A stretch of DNA of 64,000 nt from Salinicola corii (GTDB taxonomy: Bacteria; Pseudomonadota; Gammaproteobacteria; Pseudomonadales; Halomonadaceae): assembly GCF_008298015.1 (NCBI RefSeq), contig NZ_VTPX01000006.1:1-64000 (forward strand), in the 5' to 3' direction. A model generated the notes under the pieces. It did no database searches and was not told where the DNA came from. It worked only from the letters and a program-made list of their open reading frames with translations. Positions 1 through 8,714 of the stretch are shown here, in pieces. Positions within the stretch are counted from its first letter, which is position 1; the number at the start of each line of letters is the position of its first letter. A program made the position numbers and the translations under genes.

Positions 1-116
1 GCCTGACGACCATAGCGAGTGGGAACCACCTGATCCATGCCGAACTCAGCAGTGAAACCGCTTAGCGCCGATGGTAGTGTGGGGTCTCCCCATGTGAGAG
101 TAGGTCATCGTCAGGC
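1..116 (+). rRNA. rrf: 5S ribosomal RNA
   Basis: This is an almost full-length 5S rRNA. The first nine bases (GCCTGACGA) pair exactly with bases 108-116 (TCGTCAGGC) to close helix I. The conserved internal blocks CCGAACTCAG and GCGCCGATGGTAGTGTGGGG are present at the expected spacing. The window starts at or one base inside its 5' end, so the 16S and 23S genes presumably lie just upstream, outside the window. Confidence 0.95.
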
Positions 117-125
117 TTCTATCCC

Positions 126-158
126 AACCCCCAGCTTCGTGAGAAGCTGGGGGTTTTT
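126..158 (+). terminator. Intrinsic terminator of the rRNA operon
   Basis: A perfect 13-bp stem (126-138 with 143-155) with a GTGA tetraloop runs into a T5 tract at 154-158. It lies ten bases after the 5S gene, so it is the natural end of the rRNA transcript. Confidence 0.93.
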
Positions 159-198
159 CTTTGCCGGACTGATGTCGAGTAAGTGTTAGCGTAGCGAG

Positions 199-1278
199 GT
201 GATTGTGAATCGAGTTCCCAACGAGTGGCTGCTGTATTGCCGGGCCGGTTTCGAGCCGGATCTGGCGGCGGAAATCACCTCGCGTGCTATCGACTCGGGG
301 CAATCCGGCCAGGTCGTCATGGCCGAGGCCAACAGTGGATTCGTGCGTTGGCAGAGCCAGAACGATCAACCCGTCAATGCGATTCACCGTGAACTGCCAC
401 TGGCATCATTGGTCTTCGCGCGTCAATCATTGGTCGCTTTCGAGCCATTGACGCTGTCACGTGAGGACCGAATCTCACCCATCGCGAATCTGGTCAAGGA
501 GAGTGGCTGGAATTTCGAGTCGATTTGGCACGAGACCCCGGATACCAATGACGGCAAGAGTCTTGGGCGCTTGGCCAAGTCTCTGAGCCGGCCTCTGGAA
601 AGTGCGCTGAAGCGCGGTGGCGGGCTGCGGCGCAAGGCTGGGGGACGGAGGCTACATCTGTTCTGGCTAGCCGGCGATTCGATACAGGTTGGCATGAGCT
701 TTCCGGGCAATCGCAGCGATCATCCGGGCGGGATTCTGCGACTCCGCCATCCTGCCGATGCTCCGAGCCGTTCGACTCTCAAACTCGAGGAAGCCTGGCA
801 TACCTTCGTGCCGAAAGAGACCTGGGAAACGCGTCTCCACGAAGGCATGCAAGCCGTGGACCTGGGCGCAGCGCCGGGTGGCTGGACCTACCAACTGGTG
901 CGTCGTGGAATGTTCGTCTATGCCATCGACAACGGGCCCATGGCGCCAGGATTGATGGCGACGGGGCAGGTCGAGCACTTGCGTGAAGACGGTTTTGTCT
1001 GGGAACCGCCGTACCGGCTCGACTGGCTGGTGTGCGATATCGTCGACAAGCCGATGCGAGTGATCGATATGGTCGAACGCTGGCTGATCAAACGCTGGTG
1101 CCGCGAGGCGATTTTCAACCTGAAACTGCCGATGAAAAAAAGGTGGGAGGAAGTTCGGCGTTGCCTGATACGGCTCGAGGGTTCGTTGAAGACTGCAGGC
1201 GTGAGCGCTAGCATCGCCTGTCGCCACCTGTATCATGACCGTGAAGAGGTCACCGTCCACGTGAGACTGGATGAATGA
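199..1278 (+). CDS. rlmM: 23S rRNA (cytidine(2498)-2'-O)-methyltransferase RlmM
   Basis: Methylates the 2'-OH of C2498 in the peptidyl-transferase region of 23S rRNA, using S-adenosylmethionine. The 359-residue product is the usual RlmM length. It has an N-terminal THUMP-like part (LLYCRAGFEPDLAAEIT) and a C-terminal Rossmann methyltransferase with the SAM loop DLGAAPGGW beginning at Asp221, plus the lysine of NLKLP at Lys309, expected for the K-D-K-E catalytic set. The start is a GTG; a second in-frame GTG at 205 sits better behind GAGG (196-199) and may be the true start. The gene lies directly after an rRNA operon and its stop overlaps the frame leading into tusA. Confidence 0.9.
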   Translation: MIVNRVPNEWLLYCRAGFEPDLAAEITSRAIDSGQSGQVVMAEANSGFVRWQSQNDQPVNAIHRELPLASLVFARQSLVAFEPLTLSREDRISPIANLVKESGWNFESIWHETPDTNDGKSLGRLAKSLSRPLESALKRGGGLRRKAGGRRLHLFWLAGDSIQVGMSFPGNRSDHPGGILRLRHPADAPSRSTLKLEEAWHTFVPKETWETRLHEGMQAVDLGAAPGGWTYQLVRRGMFVYAIDNGPMAPGLMATGQVEHLREDGFVWEPPYRLDWLVCDIVDKPMRVIDMVERWLIKRWCREAIFNLKLPMKKRWEEVRRCLIRLEGSLKTAGVSASIACRHLYHDREEVTVHVRLDE

Positions 1279-1304
1279 ACGACGATAGCTTGCGCGAGGC
1301 AACC

Positions 1305-1547
1305 ATGAACGACGCTCGGCTTCATCAAGGGGAGAGACTGGATACACGGGGACTCTACTGTCCGGAGCCGATCATGCTGATGCACAACAAGGTGCGAGAC
1401 ATGGCAACCGGTGACATCCTGGAAGTGCTCGCCACCGATCCGGCGACGACCCGCGACATCCCCAAGTTCTGCAATTTCCTGGGACATCGGCTCATCGAAC
1501 AGAGCCAGGATGGGGAAGAATACCGCTATCGCATCCTGTTGGGATGA
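1305..1547 (+). CDS. tusA: Sulfur carrier protein TusA
   Basis: Small sulfur-relay protein. A conserved cysteine takes persulfide sulfur from a cysteine desulfurase and passes it to the TusBCD/E relay for 2-thiouridine formation in tRNA. The 80-residue product has the family hallmark LYCPEP with the sulfur-accepting Cys19, and the conserved ATDPATTRDIP block. I chose the ATG at 1305 because GAGG at 1295-1298 is a good ribosome site and the length fits; an upstream in-frame ATG at 1275 overlaps the rlmM stop and would add ten residues unlike the family. It is probably cotranscribed with rlmM. Confidence 0.92.
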   Translation: MNDARLHQGERLDTRGLYCPEPIMLMHNKVRDMATGDILEVLATDPATTRDIPKFCNFLGHRLIEQSQDGEEYRYRILLG

Positions 1548-1593
1548 GATAGCGGCGAAGCGGGCCGGTTGGCCACTCTTTTCAGCTGACGGG

Positions 1594-2289
1594 TCAGTTC
1601 CCCGGCATGACCATCAGTGCCAGCGCCTCCAGAGTATCCGGATCTTCGTTCCGGATGCGGTTGGCGATATTGCGCTGGAAAAAATAGAGCGTGTGGTGGC
1701 GACTTCGACCGGGATAGAGGCAGTCGTCCCCCAGCAGAACGGGAAGTGGCGTCGCCCGTGTGTCATCGACCAGCATCGCATCGACGGCCCCATTGCTGTA
1801 GAGGTGCCAACCGAAGATCTGCTTGAGTTGCCAGGGCTTGCCATCCTCGTCCATGCACAGTGCGTGCGTGCCCTGGGTTTCCGGCAGTTGCTGGGTCAAC
1901 GAGACGTCTTGGGTTTCTTCATAATCGAAATAGGCTGCCGCGTGCGCCAGCTCGGCAATCTTGTGCTCGGGAGCGTCGTGGAATATCTCGTGCGTCTCGG
2001 GATCGCGATAGCCCACGAAGTGGCCATATTCGGGATCGTCCAGCTCGTGGCAAGGTGCCAACGACTCCATCCAGGGCACCAGGCCGACGACTTCGTCGTC
2101 TTCGCGCAGTCCCCATGCCAGCAGTGGCATGCCGTACAGCGTGTCGGGATCGGAGGCGAGGTAGTAGAGCATTTCCAGGCCGTCGAGTTCGGGCGATAGC
2201 CGGACCAACCGCTTCCTGGCTCTCAGCCGATGCCTCATGGTTTCCAGATCAATGATCTGCGCGGATCGAGGGGAAAGTGGGACACCCAT
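1594..2289 (-). CDS. Conserved protein of unknown function
   Basis: Codes for 231 soluble, acidic residues with no signal peptide or membrane segment. The start is fixed by a strong AGGAGGG ribosome site at 2296-2302, seven bases before the ATG; the frame is open further upstream to a TTG at 2310 but that part lacks a ribosome site. The sequence has many charged and aromatic residues (for example CHELDDPEYGHFVGYRD) and a C-terminal stretch HHTLYFFQRNIANRI. I recognise no family or catalytic motif. It is convergent with tusA and reads away from the MATE gene, so the context gives no hint of its role. Confidence 0.75.
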   Translation of the reverse strand: MGVPLSPRSAQIIDLETMRHRLRARKRLVRLSPELDGLEMLYYLASDPDTLYGMPLLAWGLREDDEVVGLVPWMESLAPCHELDDPEYGHFVGYRDPETHEIFHDAPEHKIAELAHAAAYFDYEETQDVSLTQQLPETQGTHALCMDEDGKPWQLKQIFGWHLYSNGAVDAMLVDDTRATPLPVLLGDDCLYPGRSRHHTLYFFQRNIANRIRNEDPDTLEALALMVMPGN

Positions 2290-2394
2290 GGCTACCCTCC
2301 TGGTCGGCAATGTCTCGGCGTGAGGCCTGATGCCAGTATTAGCACAGCCAGGAAGGGCATGTTAAGCCCCGCGGTAGACTCAATGACGATAATT

Positions 2395-3819
2395 TCAGCT
2401 TTTCGCCAACCGACGGCTACCGACCTGCCATAAACGCCAGGCGAGTAGCCCCGCTGCCGTCGTCAAGCCCGCATTGAGCCCGATCCAGTAACCATAGATG
2501 CCCAGTGCGTCGAATAGGTTCTCCAGGCCGCGCCCCAGCAAGTGGCCGCATCCCAGGCCGACGAACCAGTAGGAAAACAGGGTGATGCCCATGACGACCC
2601 TGGTGTCCTTGTAGCCACGCAGGGCGCCGGCCAGGTTGACCTGGAGCGAGTCCGAAATCTGAAACAGCATGGCCAGCAGAATCAGTGACATGGCCAGGGT
2701 GCGCACATCGACGTTGCTGGTGTAGAGCGACACCACCGGAGCCGCCAGTAGCCAGATCAGCGTGCTGTTGAGTAGCGCCAAGGCAAAGCCGACGCCGATA
2801 CCGTTCCAGGCCACGAAGCGTGCCTCGGCAGCATTGCCCGCCCCGAGTCGGTTGCTGACCCTGACGGTCAGGGCCATGCTCAACGACAGCGGCAGCATGA
2901 ACAGTATCGACGTGACATTGAGGGCGATCTGGTGCGCAGCCACGGTGATCTCGCCGAGGTAGGCGACCAGAAGCGTGATCACGGTAAACAGCGTGACCTC
3001 GAAGAAGATGGCCAGACCAATCGGGAGGCCGATATACAGAAGCTCCGCGATATCCTGCCAGCGCGGCGGGGTCGGGGAGGCCCACAGGACTACCGGGGCA
3101 TAGGCACGACTGCGAGTGGTGTACCAGATCATACCCAGGCACATGGCCCACATCGATACGGCGGTCGCGATACCACATCCGAATGCACCCAGCGCGGGTA
3201 GCTGCTGCAGAAAAAGGGGTATCCCGTCGCCGAATAGCCCGACCAGTCCCTGGCCGCCATAGATCAATAGAAAATTGCCGGGGATATTGACCGCGAGACC
3301 GAGGAGGCTGATCCACAGCGCAGGGCGCGTATGATGCATGCCGTCAGAGAAGGCGCGTAGCGCTTGATATATCGCCACGGCGGGAATGCCGAAAGCAGCG
3401 GCGTTCAAATAAGCGGTTGCCAGGCTGGCGACATCGGCGGGAATCTGCATCAGGTGGAAAATGACGCTGGCACCCAGCGTCATGGCCAGCGCGCTGATAA
3501 TTCCCAGGATCAGTGCCACCCAAAGCGCTTGATGAACCTTGCCGCGGACCTGATCGTGACACCCGGCGCCCATTCGATGTGCCACGATAGGAGTGAGGCC
3601 CATCAAGGTTCCGGTCATCAGCAGCATCAGCGGCACCCACAGACTGGCACCGACGGAAACCGCCGCCAGATCGATGGCGCTGGCCCGGCCCGACATGATG
3701 ACGTCCGACGCGCTCATGCCGGCCTGGGCCAATTGCGCGCCGCAGATCGGCAGGCTCAGACGCAAAAGACTGCCGGTTTCTTGGCGGCAGCGCTGGAAAC
3801 GGCTGACGGTCGACGACAC
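2395..3819 (-). CDS. norM: MATE family multidrug efflux transporter (NorM-like)
   Basis: Inner-membrane Na+- or H+-coupled exporter of cationic drugs and dyes. The 474-residue product has about twelve hydrophobic segments in two MATE repeats, starting with LLRLSLPICGAQLAQAGMS and including the repeat-2 motif LPIGLAIFFEVTLF, which is typical of the NorM branch. The frame is open to 4230, but the real start is the GTG at 3819: it has AAGGAG at a spacing of six bases and gives the family length. The gene is divergent from epmC. Substrate specificity cannot be read from the sequence. Confidence 0.9.
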   Translation of the reverse strand: MSSTVSRFQRCRQETGSLLRLSLPICGAQLAQAGMSASDVIMSGRASAIDLAAVSVGASLWVPLMLLMTGTLMGLTPIVAHRMGAGCHDQVRGKVHQALWVALILGIISALAMTLGASVIFHLMQIPADVASLATAYLNAAAFGIPAVAIYQALRAFSDGMHHTRPALWISLLGLAVNIPGNFLLIYGGQGLVGLFGDGIPLFLQQLPALGAFGCGIATAVSMWAMCLGMIWYTTRSRAYAPVVLWASPTPPRWQDIAELLYIGLPIGLAIFFEVTLFTVITLLVAYLGEITVAAHQIALNVTSILFMLPLSLSMALTVRVSNRLGAGNAAEARFVAWNGIGVGFALALLNSTLIWLLAAPVVSLYTSNVDVRTLAMSLILLAMLFQISDSLQVNLAGALRGYKDTRVVMGITLFSYWFVGLGCGHLLGRGLENLFDALGIYGYWIGLNAGLTTAAGLLAWRLWQVGSRRLAKS

Positions 3820-3930
3820 GGGTGCTCCTTGACCGAACGGACAGGCCGGTGATTCTAGCAGGAGTCGCGGGGCAGCGCTCGGCGGAAGGTGTGAACTTAC
3901 GTATACTCCGGCGCAGTTCCGGAGGCCCTG

Positions 3931-4521
3931 ATGACACACGACATCGAAGACCTGATTGCCCTGTTCGACGGCATCTTTGCCGACAGTCACCGCACGCGAC
4001 TGGTGCGCGGGGAAGACGAACCCATCTATCTGCCGTCCGACGCGCATCACGATCATCATCGGATCGTATTCGCTCATGGCTTTTTCGCCAGCGCGCTGCA
4101 TGAAATCAGCCACTGGTGCATCGCCGGCGAGGCACGTCGACAACTCGAAGATTACGGCTATTGGTATGAGCCCGACGGACGGGATGCTGAACGGCAGGTC
4201 CACTTCGAGTGTGTCGAGGCTGCGCCACAAGCGCTGGAGGCGCTATTCAGCGAAGCGTGTCGCAAGCCGTTCGAGGTCAGCATCGACAATCTCGACGGCG
4301 TCGAGGTGGATCGAGGCGCGTTCAGTGCGAAGGTGGCGGCGCGGGCGGCGCAATATCGGCGCGAAGGGGTCCCCATGCGGGCGCAGGCGCTCATCGATGC
4401 GCTCGCCGTCTACTCCGGAGGAGGTGGAATTCAGGCAGCCGTCGCCGCGGGGCGGCAACGGCTGGTGGCGCGTGGCGCTACTCGTCCCGTTGAAGGAGAC
4501 GCTGATGGAGGTAGAGCATGA
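3931..4521 (+). CDS. epmC: Elongation factor P hydroxylase EpmC (YfcM)
   Basis: Hydroxylates the beta-lysylated lysine of elongation factor P, the last step after EpmB and EpmA. The 196-residue protein carries the family metal-binding signature HEISH (His57-His61, followed by Trp62), and the C-terminal half has the conserved VEVDRGAFSAKVA region. Its length is slightly above the roughly 180 residues of the enteric protein. The 3' end overlaps by 44 bases the end of the convergent gene at 4478. The presence of this gene implies epmA and epmB elsewhere in the genome. Confidence 0.9.
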   Translation: MTHDIEDLIALFDGIFADSHRTRLVRGEDEPIYLPSDAHHDHHRIVFAHGFFASALHEISHWCIAGEARRQLEDYGYWYEPDGRDAERQVHFECVEAAPQALEALFSEACRKPFEVSIDNLDGVEVDRGAFSAKVAARAAQYRREGVPMRAQALIDALAVYSGGGGIQAAVAAGRQRLVARGATRPVEGDADGGRA

Positions 4522-4960
4522 CCTGGACCTCGTGCTCCGGGCGCAGGGGCTCCAGTCCCATCTCTCCGAACAGCTCGCTGCGGGCGCGTGACCAGTCGCC
4601 GGCATCGAGTTCCGGGTAGAGATTCGCCGCCGGGGCAAGCTCGACGAACGGATCGACACCGAAGTCGTCGAACATTAGCGACAGGGCGGCTTCATCGTCC
4701 TGAACGCCCGCCGTGTAGAGCGTCTCGCTGAAATGGTCGTTCTCCAGCTCCCTGAGCACGTCCAACGGACTGATGCCGAGATGTCGCAGTTCGTCGAGAT
4801 CGTAGCCACCGAGGGACAACAGCTCGTCGTCCAGCCATTCATCGTCCGGTTGAATCAGGGTGTGCTTGATCTGACCGTCGGGTAGTGCCCAGGCAATGGC
4901 CAGTGGCAGCGAATTGTCGTCTCCGGTCTCGACGGCGATGAATCCTGGATAGTCGGTCAT
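4478..4960 (-). CDS. Conserved protein of unknown function coupled to tatD
   Basis: A 160-residue acidic cytosolic protein. Its ATG at 4960 overlaps the tatD stop codon (ATGA), so the two genes are translationally coupled. The N-terminal half (FIAVETGDDNSLPLAIAW, then DGQIKHTLIQPDDEW) resembles the first strands of DnaQ/RNase H-fold exonucleases, where an Asp-x-Glu pair and a PxxIAW strand follow each other. Here only Glu of VET remains, so a catalytic role is doubtful and the resemblance is my inference. The C-terminus LMLYLHQRLLQ-like region looks helical. The reading frame upstream of 4960 lies inside tatD and is not used. Confidence 0.7.
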   Translation of the reverse strand: MTDYPGFIAVETGDDNSLPLAIAWALPDGQIKHTLIQPDDEWLDDELLSLGGYDLDELRHLGISPLDVLRELENDHFSETLYTAGVQDDEAALSLMFDDFGVDPFVELAPAANLYPELDAGDWSRARSELFGEMGLEPLRPEHEVQVMLYLHQRLLQRDE

Positions 4961-5832
4961 TTGCCAGCGTCCTCGTTCAGCCGAAAGAAGCGCTTGGCCG
5001 TCAGCGTGGTTTGATGCGCCAACTCGGCTTCGCTCTCGCCGCGCCAGTGAGCCAGTTCTCTCACTATCCAAGGTAGCAGAGCCGGCTCGTGGCGGCGCCC
5101 TTTTATCTTCGCCGGCAGATTGCGCGGCAGCAGGTAGGGGCAGTCGGTTTCCACCATCAAACGCTCGGCGGGGATGTCGGCGACGAACTCGCGGAGATGA
5201 TGACCACGGCGTTCGTCGCTGAGCCAGCCGGTCTGGCCAATGTGAAGGTCCAGGTCGAGATAGCCGTGGAGTGTCTCCCGATCTCCGGTGAAGCAGTGTA
5301 CGACGGCGTCGCTGAGGCGATCCCGCCATTCGCCCAGGATCTCCCGCATGCGCCGCCCGGCATCTCGCTCGTGAAGGAACAGCGGCAAGCCAGACTCCGC
5401 CGCCAGCGCGAGTTGCGCTTCCAGGGCGCGCTCCTGGTCCGCGGGGGAGGAAAAGTTGCGGTGGAAATCGAGACCGCACTCTCCCACGGCGACGACCGAT
5501 TTTTGTCGATGAAGTTCGCGCATTGCCTGCTCCAGCTCCGGGCACCACTCGGAGGCATGATGAGGATGCAGACCGGCCGTCGCATGAAGGCTGGGAAATT
5601 GAGTCGCCAGTCGAGCCGCCCTGGTGGCGCCTTCGAGATCCGCGCCAGTCACCACCAGCGTCGTGACATTGGCGTCGGCCGCCCGAGCCAGGGTCGCCTC
5701 GAGATCCCGCTCGAAGCTGTCGTGGGTCAGATTGGCGCCGATATCGACTAACGGTGACGGCGAAGTGATTCGTAGCGCTTCCGGCAGGGGGGATTCTTGG
5801 CCGGAAGCCTGATGCTGCGGCGTGTCGCTCAC
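4957..5832 (-). CDS. tatD: TatD family metal-dependent DNase
   Basis: TIM-barrel metallo-hydrolase with 3'-5' exonuclease activity on DNA. The 291 residues match TatD itself rather than YcfH/YjjV: the first strand reads DIGANLT (from Asp30) in place of the usual DxHxH. It is followed by TAGLHPHHASEW, the metal-binding ECGLDFHRNFS, HCFTGDRE and ETDCPYLLPR. About 25 extra residues precede the domain. The GTG start at 5832 is supported by AAGGAG six bases upstream. The 3' end overlaps the downstream unknown gene by four bases. Confidence 0.93.
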   Translation of the reverse strand: MSDTPQHQASGQESPLPEALRITSPSPLVDIGANLTHDSFERDLEATLARAADANVTTLVVTGADLEGATRAARLATQFPSLHATAGLHPHHASEWCPELEQAMRELHRQKSVVAVGECGLDFHRNFSSPADQERALEAQLALAAESGLPLFLHERDAGRRMREILGEWRDRLSDAVVHCFTGDRETLHGYLDLDLHIGQTGWLSDERRGHHLREFVADIPAERLMVETDCPYLLPRNLPAKIKGRRHEPALLPWIVRELAHWRGESEAELAHQTTLTAKRFFRLNEDAGK

Positions 5833-5872
5833 GCGGCACTCCTTTCAGTCGAGGGAAAGATTGTCGGCATGC

Positions 5873-5947
5873 ATTGTAAAGGGCCCAAGGCCAAGGGCGA
5901 AGTGTAGGCCAATCCATTTCGGCGAGTGTGGACGAGCAAGGTACAAT
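5873..5947. promoter_or_regulatory. Divergent candidate -10 boxes for tatD and uup
   Basis: The 203-bp gap between tatD and uup holds a TACAAT hexamer on each strand: minus strand at 5873-5878 for tatD and plus strand at 5942-5947 for uup. Each has a weak TTC-type -35 hexamer about 17-18 bases upstream. The assignment rests on the -10 match (5 of 6) only. Confidence 0.35.
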
Positions 5948-6035
5948 GCGGCTCGAAAATACGTTCGGCCAGACAAAATAGCCACCAAGCTACCAACTTC
6001 AGTCATTTCGAAGACTCACGATCGCGAGGTCCTAC

Positions 6036-7967
6036 GTGGCTCTGCTACGCCTTGAACAACTGCAACTGGCCTACGGCCACCATACGCTTCTCGATGGCGC
6101 GGATCTGGAGATCGAGAAAGGAGAACGTCTGGCGCTGGTGGGACGAAACGGCACCGGCAAGTCGACCCTCCTGAAACTGATCTCGGGCGACAACCAGGCT
6201 GACGATGGCCATATCTGGCGTGCGCCGGGACTCAAGATCGGTGTTCTCGAGCAGACCCTGCCGGATGCCGACCAGGCGACGATCTTCGAAGTTGTCGCCC
6301 AGGGGTTGCCCGAGACCGGAGAGCTGCTAGCCGAATACCACCGCCTGGTGGCGATGACCGAACCGGACATGCGACGTCTGGAGACGCTGCAGACACGGCT
6401 GGAGGCGCAGGATGGCTGGTCCTTTCACCAGCGTATCGATACCGTGCTGACGCGTCTTGGCCTGCCTGCCGAGGCCATGATGAGCGGTTTGTCGGGGGGC
6501 TGGCGTCGACGGGTGGCGTTGGCGCGGGCGATGGTTTCGGGTCCTGACCTGCTGCTGCTCGACGAGCCGACCAACCATCTCGATATCGATACCATTACCT
6601 GGCTGGAGGAACAGCTGCTGGCATTCGAGGGAGCGGTGCTGTTCATCACCCACGACCGCGCTTTCCTGTCGAAGCTGGCGACCACCATCCTGGAGCTCGA
6701 TCGCGGGCGGCTGGGACGTTATCCCGGTGACTACGCCACCTACCAAGCGCAGAAGGCGCACGAGCTGGAAGTCGAGGCCCGCGAGCGCGCCGAGTTCGAC
6801 AAGAAACTGGCACAGGAAGAGACCTGGATTCGCCAAGGCATCAAGGCACGCCGCACCCGCAACGAGGGCCGTGTGCGAGCGCTCGAGAAGATGCGCAACG
6901 AGCGTTCCCAGCGTCGTGAGCGCCAAGGCAAGGCGTCGTTCCAGGTGGATAGCGGCGAACGTAGCGGCAAGCGGGTCGTCGAGCTGCAGAATGTCACGCA
7001 GTACTACGCCGATGCCTGCATTATCCGCGATCTCTCTCTGGAGATTCAGCGCGGCGATCGTATCGGGCTGATCGGGCGCAACGGCGCCGGCAAGACGACG
7101 CTGCTCAAGATCCTGCTGGGCGAACTCGAGCCGAGCGAGGGTAGCGTGAGAATGGGAACCAACCTTTCGGTTGCCTACTTCGACCAGTTGCGCGCCGGGC
7201 TCGAGCCGAACAAGAGCGTCTACGACAACGTCGCCCAGGGCAGCGACAAGGTGACGGTGGCGGGCAAGGACAAGCACGTCATCAGCTACCTGCAGGATTT
7301 CCTGTTCACGCCCGAGCGCGCAAGACAGCCGGTCAAGGCGCTGTCCGGCGGAGAGTCCAACCGGCTGCTGCTGGCCAAGCTCTTCACCCAGCCGGCCAAC
7401 GTGCTGGTGCTCGACGAACCGACCAACGACCTGGATGTGGAGACGCTGGAACTGCTGGAGGAGTTGCTACTCGATTTCGAGGGTACGCTATTGCTCGTCT
7501 CCCATGACCGCGCCTTCATGGACAACGTGGTCACCGACGTACTGGCCTTCGAAGGCGACGGCGTTGTGCGCAGCTACGTGGGCGGGTATAGCGACTGGGT
7601 GCGGCAGGGCGGTCGTCTCCCGCCGGCGCCCTGGGAGCTGGCCGAAGCCCGCAAGGCCCAGCAGAAACTGGCCGAGCGGCAGACGGCCCCGAACAGTCAG
7701 TCGGCGGAGAAGGCAGACGGCGACAAGCGCCGCCAGAAGCTCTCCTACAAGCTGCAGCGCGAGCTGGATACACTGCCGGCCACGATCGAGACGCTGGAGA
7801 CGCGGATCGCCGACTTCGAGGCCAGGATGGGGGCGCCGGATTTCTACCAGCAGGATAGCGAGACCGTGAGTACTGCCATCGAAGCGTTGTCGGACACCCA
7901 GGCGGAGCTGGATCGGGCCATGGAGCGGTGGATGGAGCTGGAGGCGATGGCTGAAGGAAGCGGCTGA
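6036..7967 (+). CDS. uup: ABC-F family ATPase Uup
   Basis: Soluble ABC-F ATPase with two fused nucleotide-binding domains and no membrane part; Uup affects precise transposon excision and binds ribosomes or branched DNA. Walker A motifs are GRNGTGKST (about residue 36) and GRNGAGKTT (about 347), each followed by an SGG signature and LDEPTNHLD or LDEPTNDLD. The two halves are joined by the charged ABC-F linker. The C-terminal 80 residues form the coiled coil (SYKLQRELDTLPATIETLE) that separates Uup from YheS and EttA. The GTG start at 6036 follows GAGGT. Length 643. Confidence 0.93.
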   Translation: MALLRLEQLQLAYGHHTLLDGADLEIEKGERLALVGRNGTGKSTLLKLISGDNQADDGHIWRAPGLKIGVLEQTLPDADQATIFEVVAQGLPETGELLAEYHRLVAMTEPDMRRLETLQTRLEAQDGWSFHQRIDTVLTRLGLPAEAMMSGLSGGWRRRVALARAMVSGPDLLLLDEPTNHLDIDTITWLEEQLLAFEGAVLFITHDRAFLSKLATTILELDRGRLGRYPGDYATYQAQKAHELEVEARERAEFDKKLAQEETWIRQGIKARRTRNEGRVRALEKMRNERSQRRERQGKASFQVDSGERSGKRVVELQNVTQYYADACIIRDLSLEIQRGDRIGLIGRNGAGKTTLLKILLGELEPSEGSVRMGTNLSVAYFDQLRAGLEPNKSVYDNVAQGSDKVTVAGKDKHVISYLQDFLFTPERARQPVKALSGGESNRLLLAKLFTQPANVLVLDEPTNDLDVETLELLEELLLDFEGTLLLVSHDRAFMDNVVTDVLAFEGDGVVRSYVGGYSDWVRQGGRLPPAPWELAEARKAQQKLAERQTAPNSQSAEKADGDKRRQKLSYKLQRELDTLPATIETLETRIADFEARMGAPDFYQQDSETVSTAIEALSDTQAELDRAMERWMELEAMAEGSG

Positions 7968-7988
7968 CGGCCTCGCAGCGCATCTACT

Positions 7989-8017
7989 CTCACTGCCCGC
8001 CGTGGGCGGGCAGTGAG
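7989..8017. terminator. Hairpin between convergent uup and uspA
   Basis: A perfect 13-bp inverted repeat (7989-8001 with 8005-8017) has a 3-base GTG loop, placed between the two convergent stop codons. It has no T tract on either strand, so termination in both directions is likely but unproved. Confidence 0.7.
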
Positions 8018-8032
8018 TAAGGGGCGCCAGCA

Positions 8033-8488
8033 TCACTCTTCGGTTTCACCGTCCTTGCCGACGCGGACTGCCAGTACGTCGCACTCGGCGCCATGCAGCA
8101 CGCCAGTCGATGTCGAGCCCAGCAGCAGGGCGAAGCCGTGGCGGCCGTGGGACCCCACGACGATCAGGTCCACGTCGTGTTCCTTGGCGAAGCGCTGGAT
8201 CTCCGTGTCCGGCATCCCGACCACGATATGCTGATCTTCCCGTGGGATGTCGTAAGGGTCCGAGATATCGGCCAGGCGCTGCGTCGCATGTTCGTCGAGC
8301 TGGTCCTGAATGCTCGTCAAGTCCATGGGGATGTCGCCACCATAGGCGAACCCCAAAGGCTCCAGCGTGTGGATGATCGAGAGCTTGGCCTGGTTGCGGC
8401 GCGCGATGGGAATCGCTCGCTCCAGGACCTTGTGCGAATCCTTGGTCAGGTCCACGGCAACCAGCACGTGATGGTATTCGTTGCTCAT
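8033..8488 (-). CDS. uspA: Universal stress protein UspA family
   Basis: Single-domain Usp protein of 151 residues. The start ATG at 8488 gives the standard N-terminus YHHVLVAVDLT with the conserved Asp; an in-frame ATG ten codons upstream would add residues not found in the family and lacks a better ribosome site. The C-terminal nucleotide-loop region GSHGRHGFALLLGSTSTGVL matches the G-2x-G-9x-G(S/T) signature, so this is the ATP-binding type of Usp. It is monocistronic as far as can be seen, and convergent with uup. Confidence 0.9.
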   Translation of the reverse strand: MSNEYHHVLVAVDLTKDSHKVLERAIPIARRNQAKLSIIHTLEPLGFAYGGDIPMDLTSIQDQLDEHATQRLADISDPYDIPREDQHIVVGMPDTEIQRFAKEHDVDLIVVGSHGRHGFALLLGSTSTGVLHGAECDVLAVRVGKDGETEE

Positions 8489-8714
8489 CGGGTAATCCCC
8501 CGTCCGGCGAATGAACATGGATAACTGTAAGCGCGGCCCATGAACGGCACAATGCTATTTTCGGCAACGGCCTGCGGTCAGGCGCCGCAGCCGATCATCA
8601 GGCATGTGTTCACGCGACGCAACGCGATGTCATCGCCAAAGTGCGATGTATCGTTTCATACTTTAGTTTAAAGCGGTCACCGAAAAGCCGAATGACGGGA
8701 ATATAGGAGAGTTT

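Noticed and set aside
4961-5917. Upstream extension of the 4478-4960 frame to 479 codons
   Set aside because: The extension overlaps tatD in another frame and consists of Arg/Pro/Ser-rich shadow sequence; the ATG overlapping the tatD stop is the natural start.
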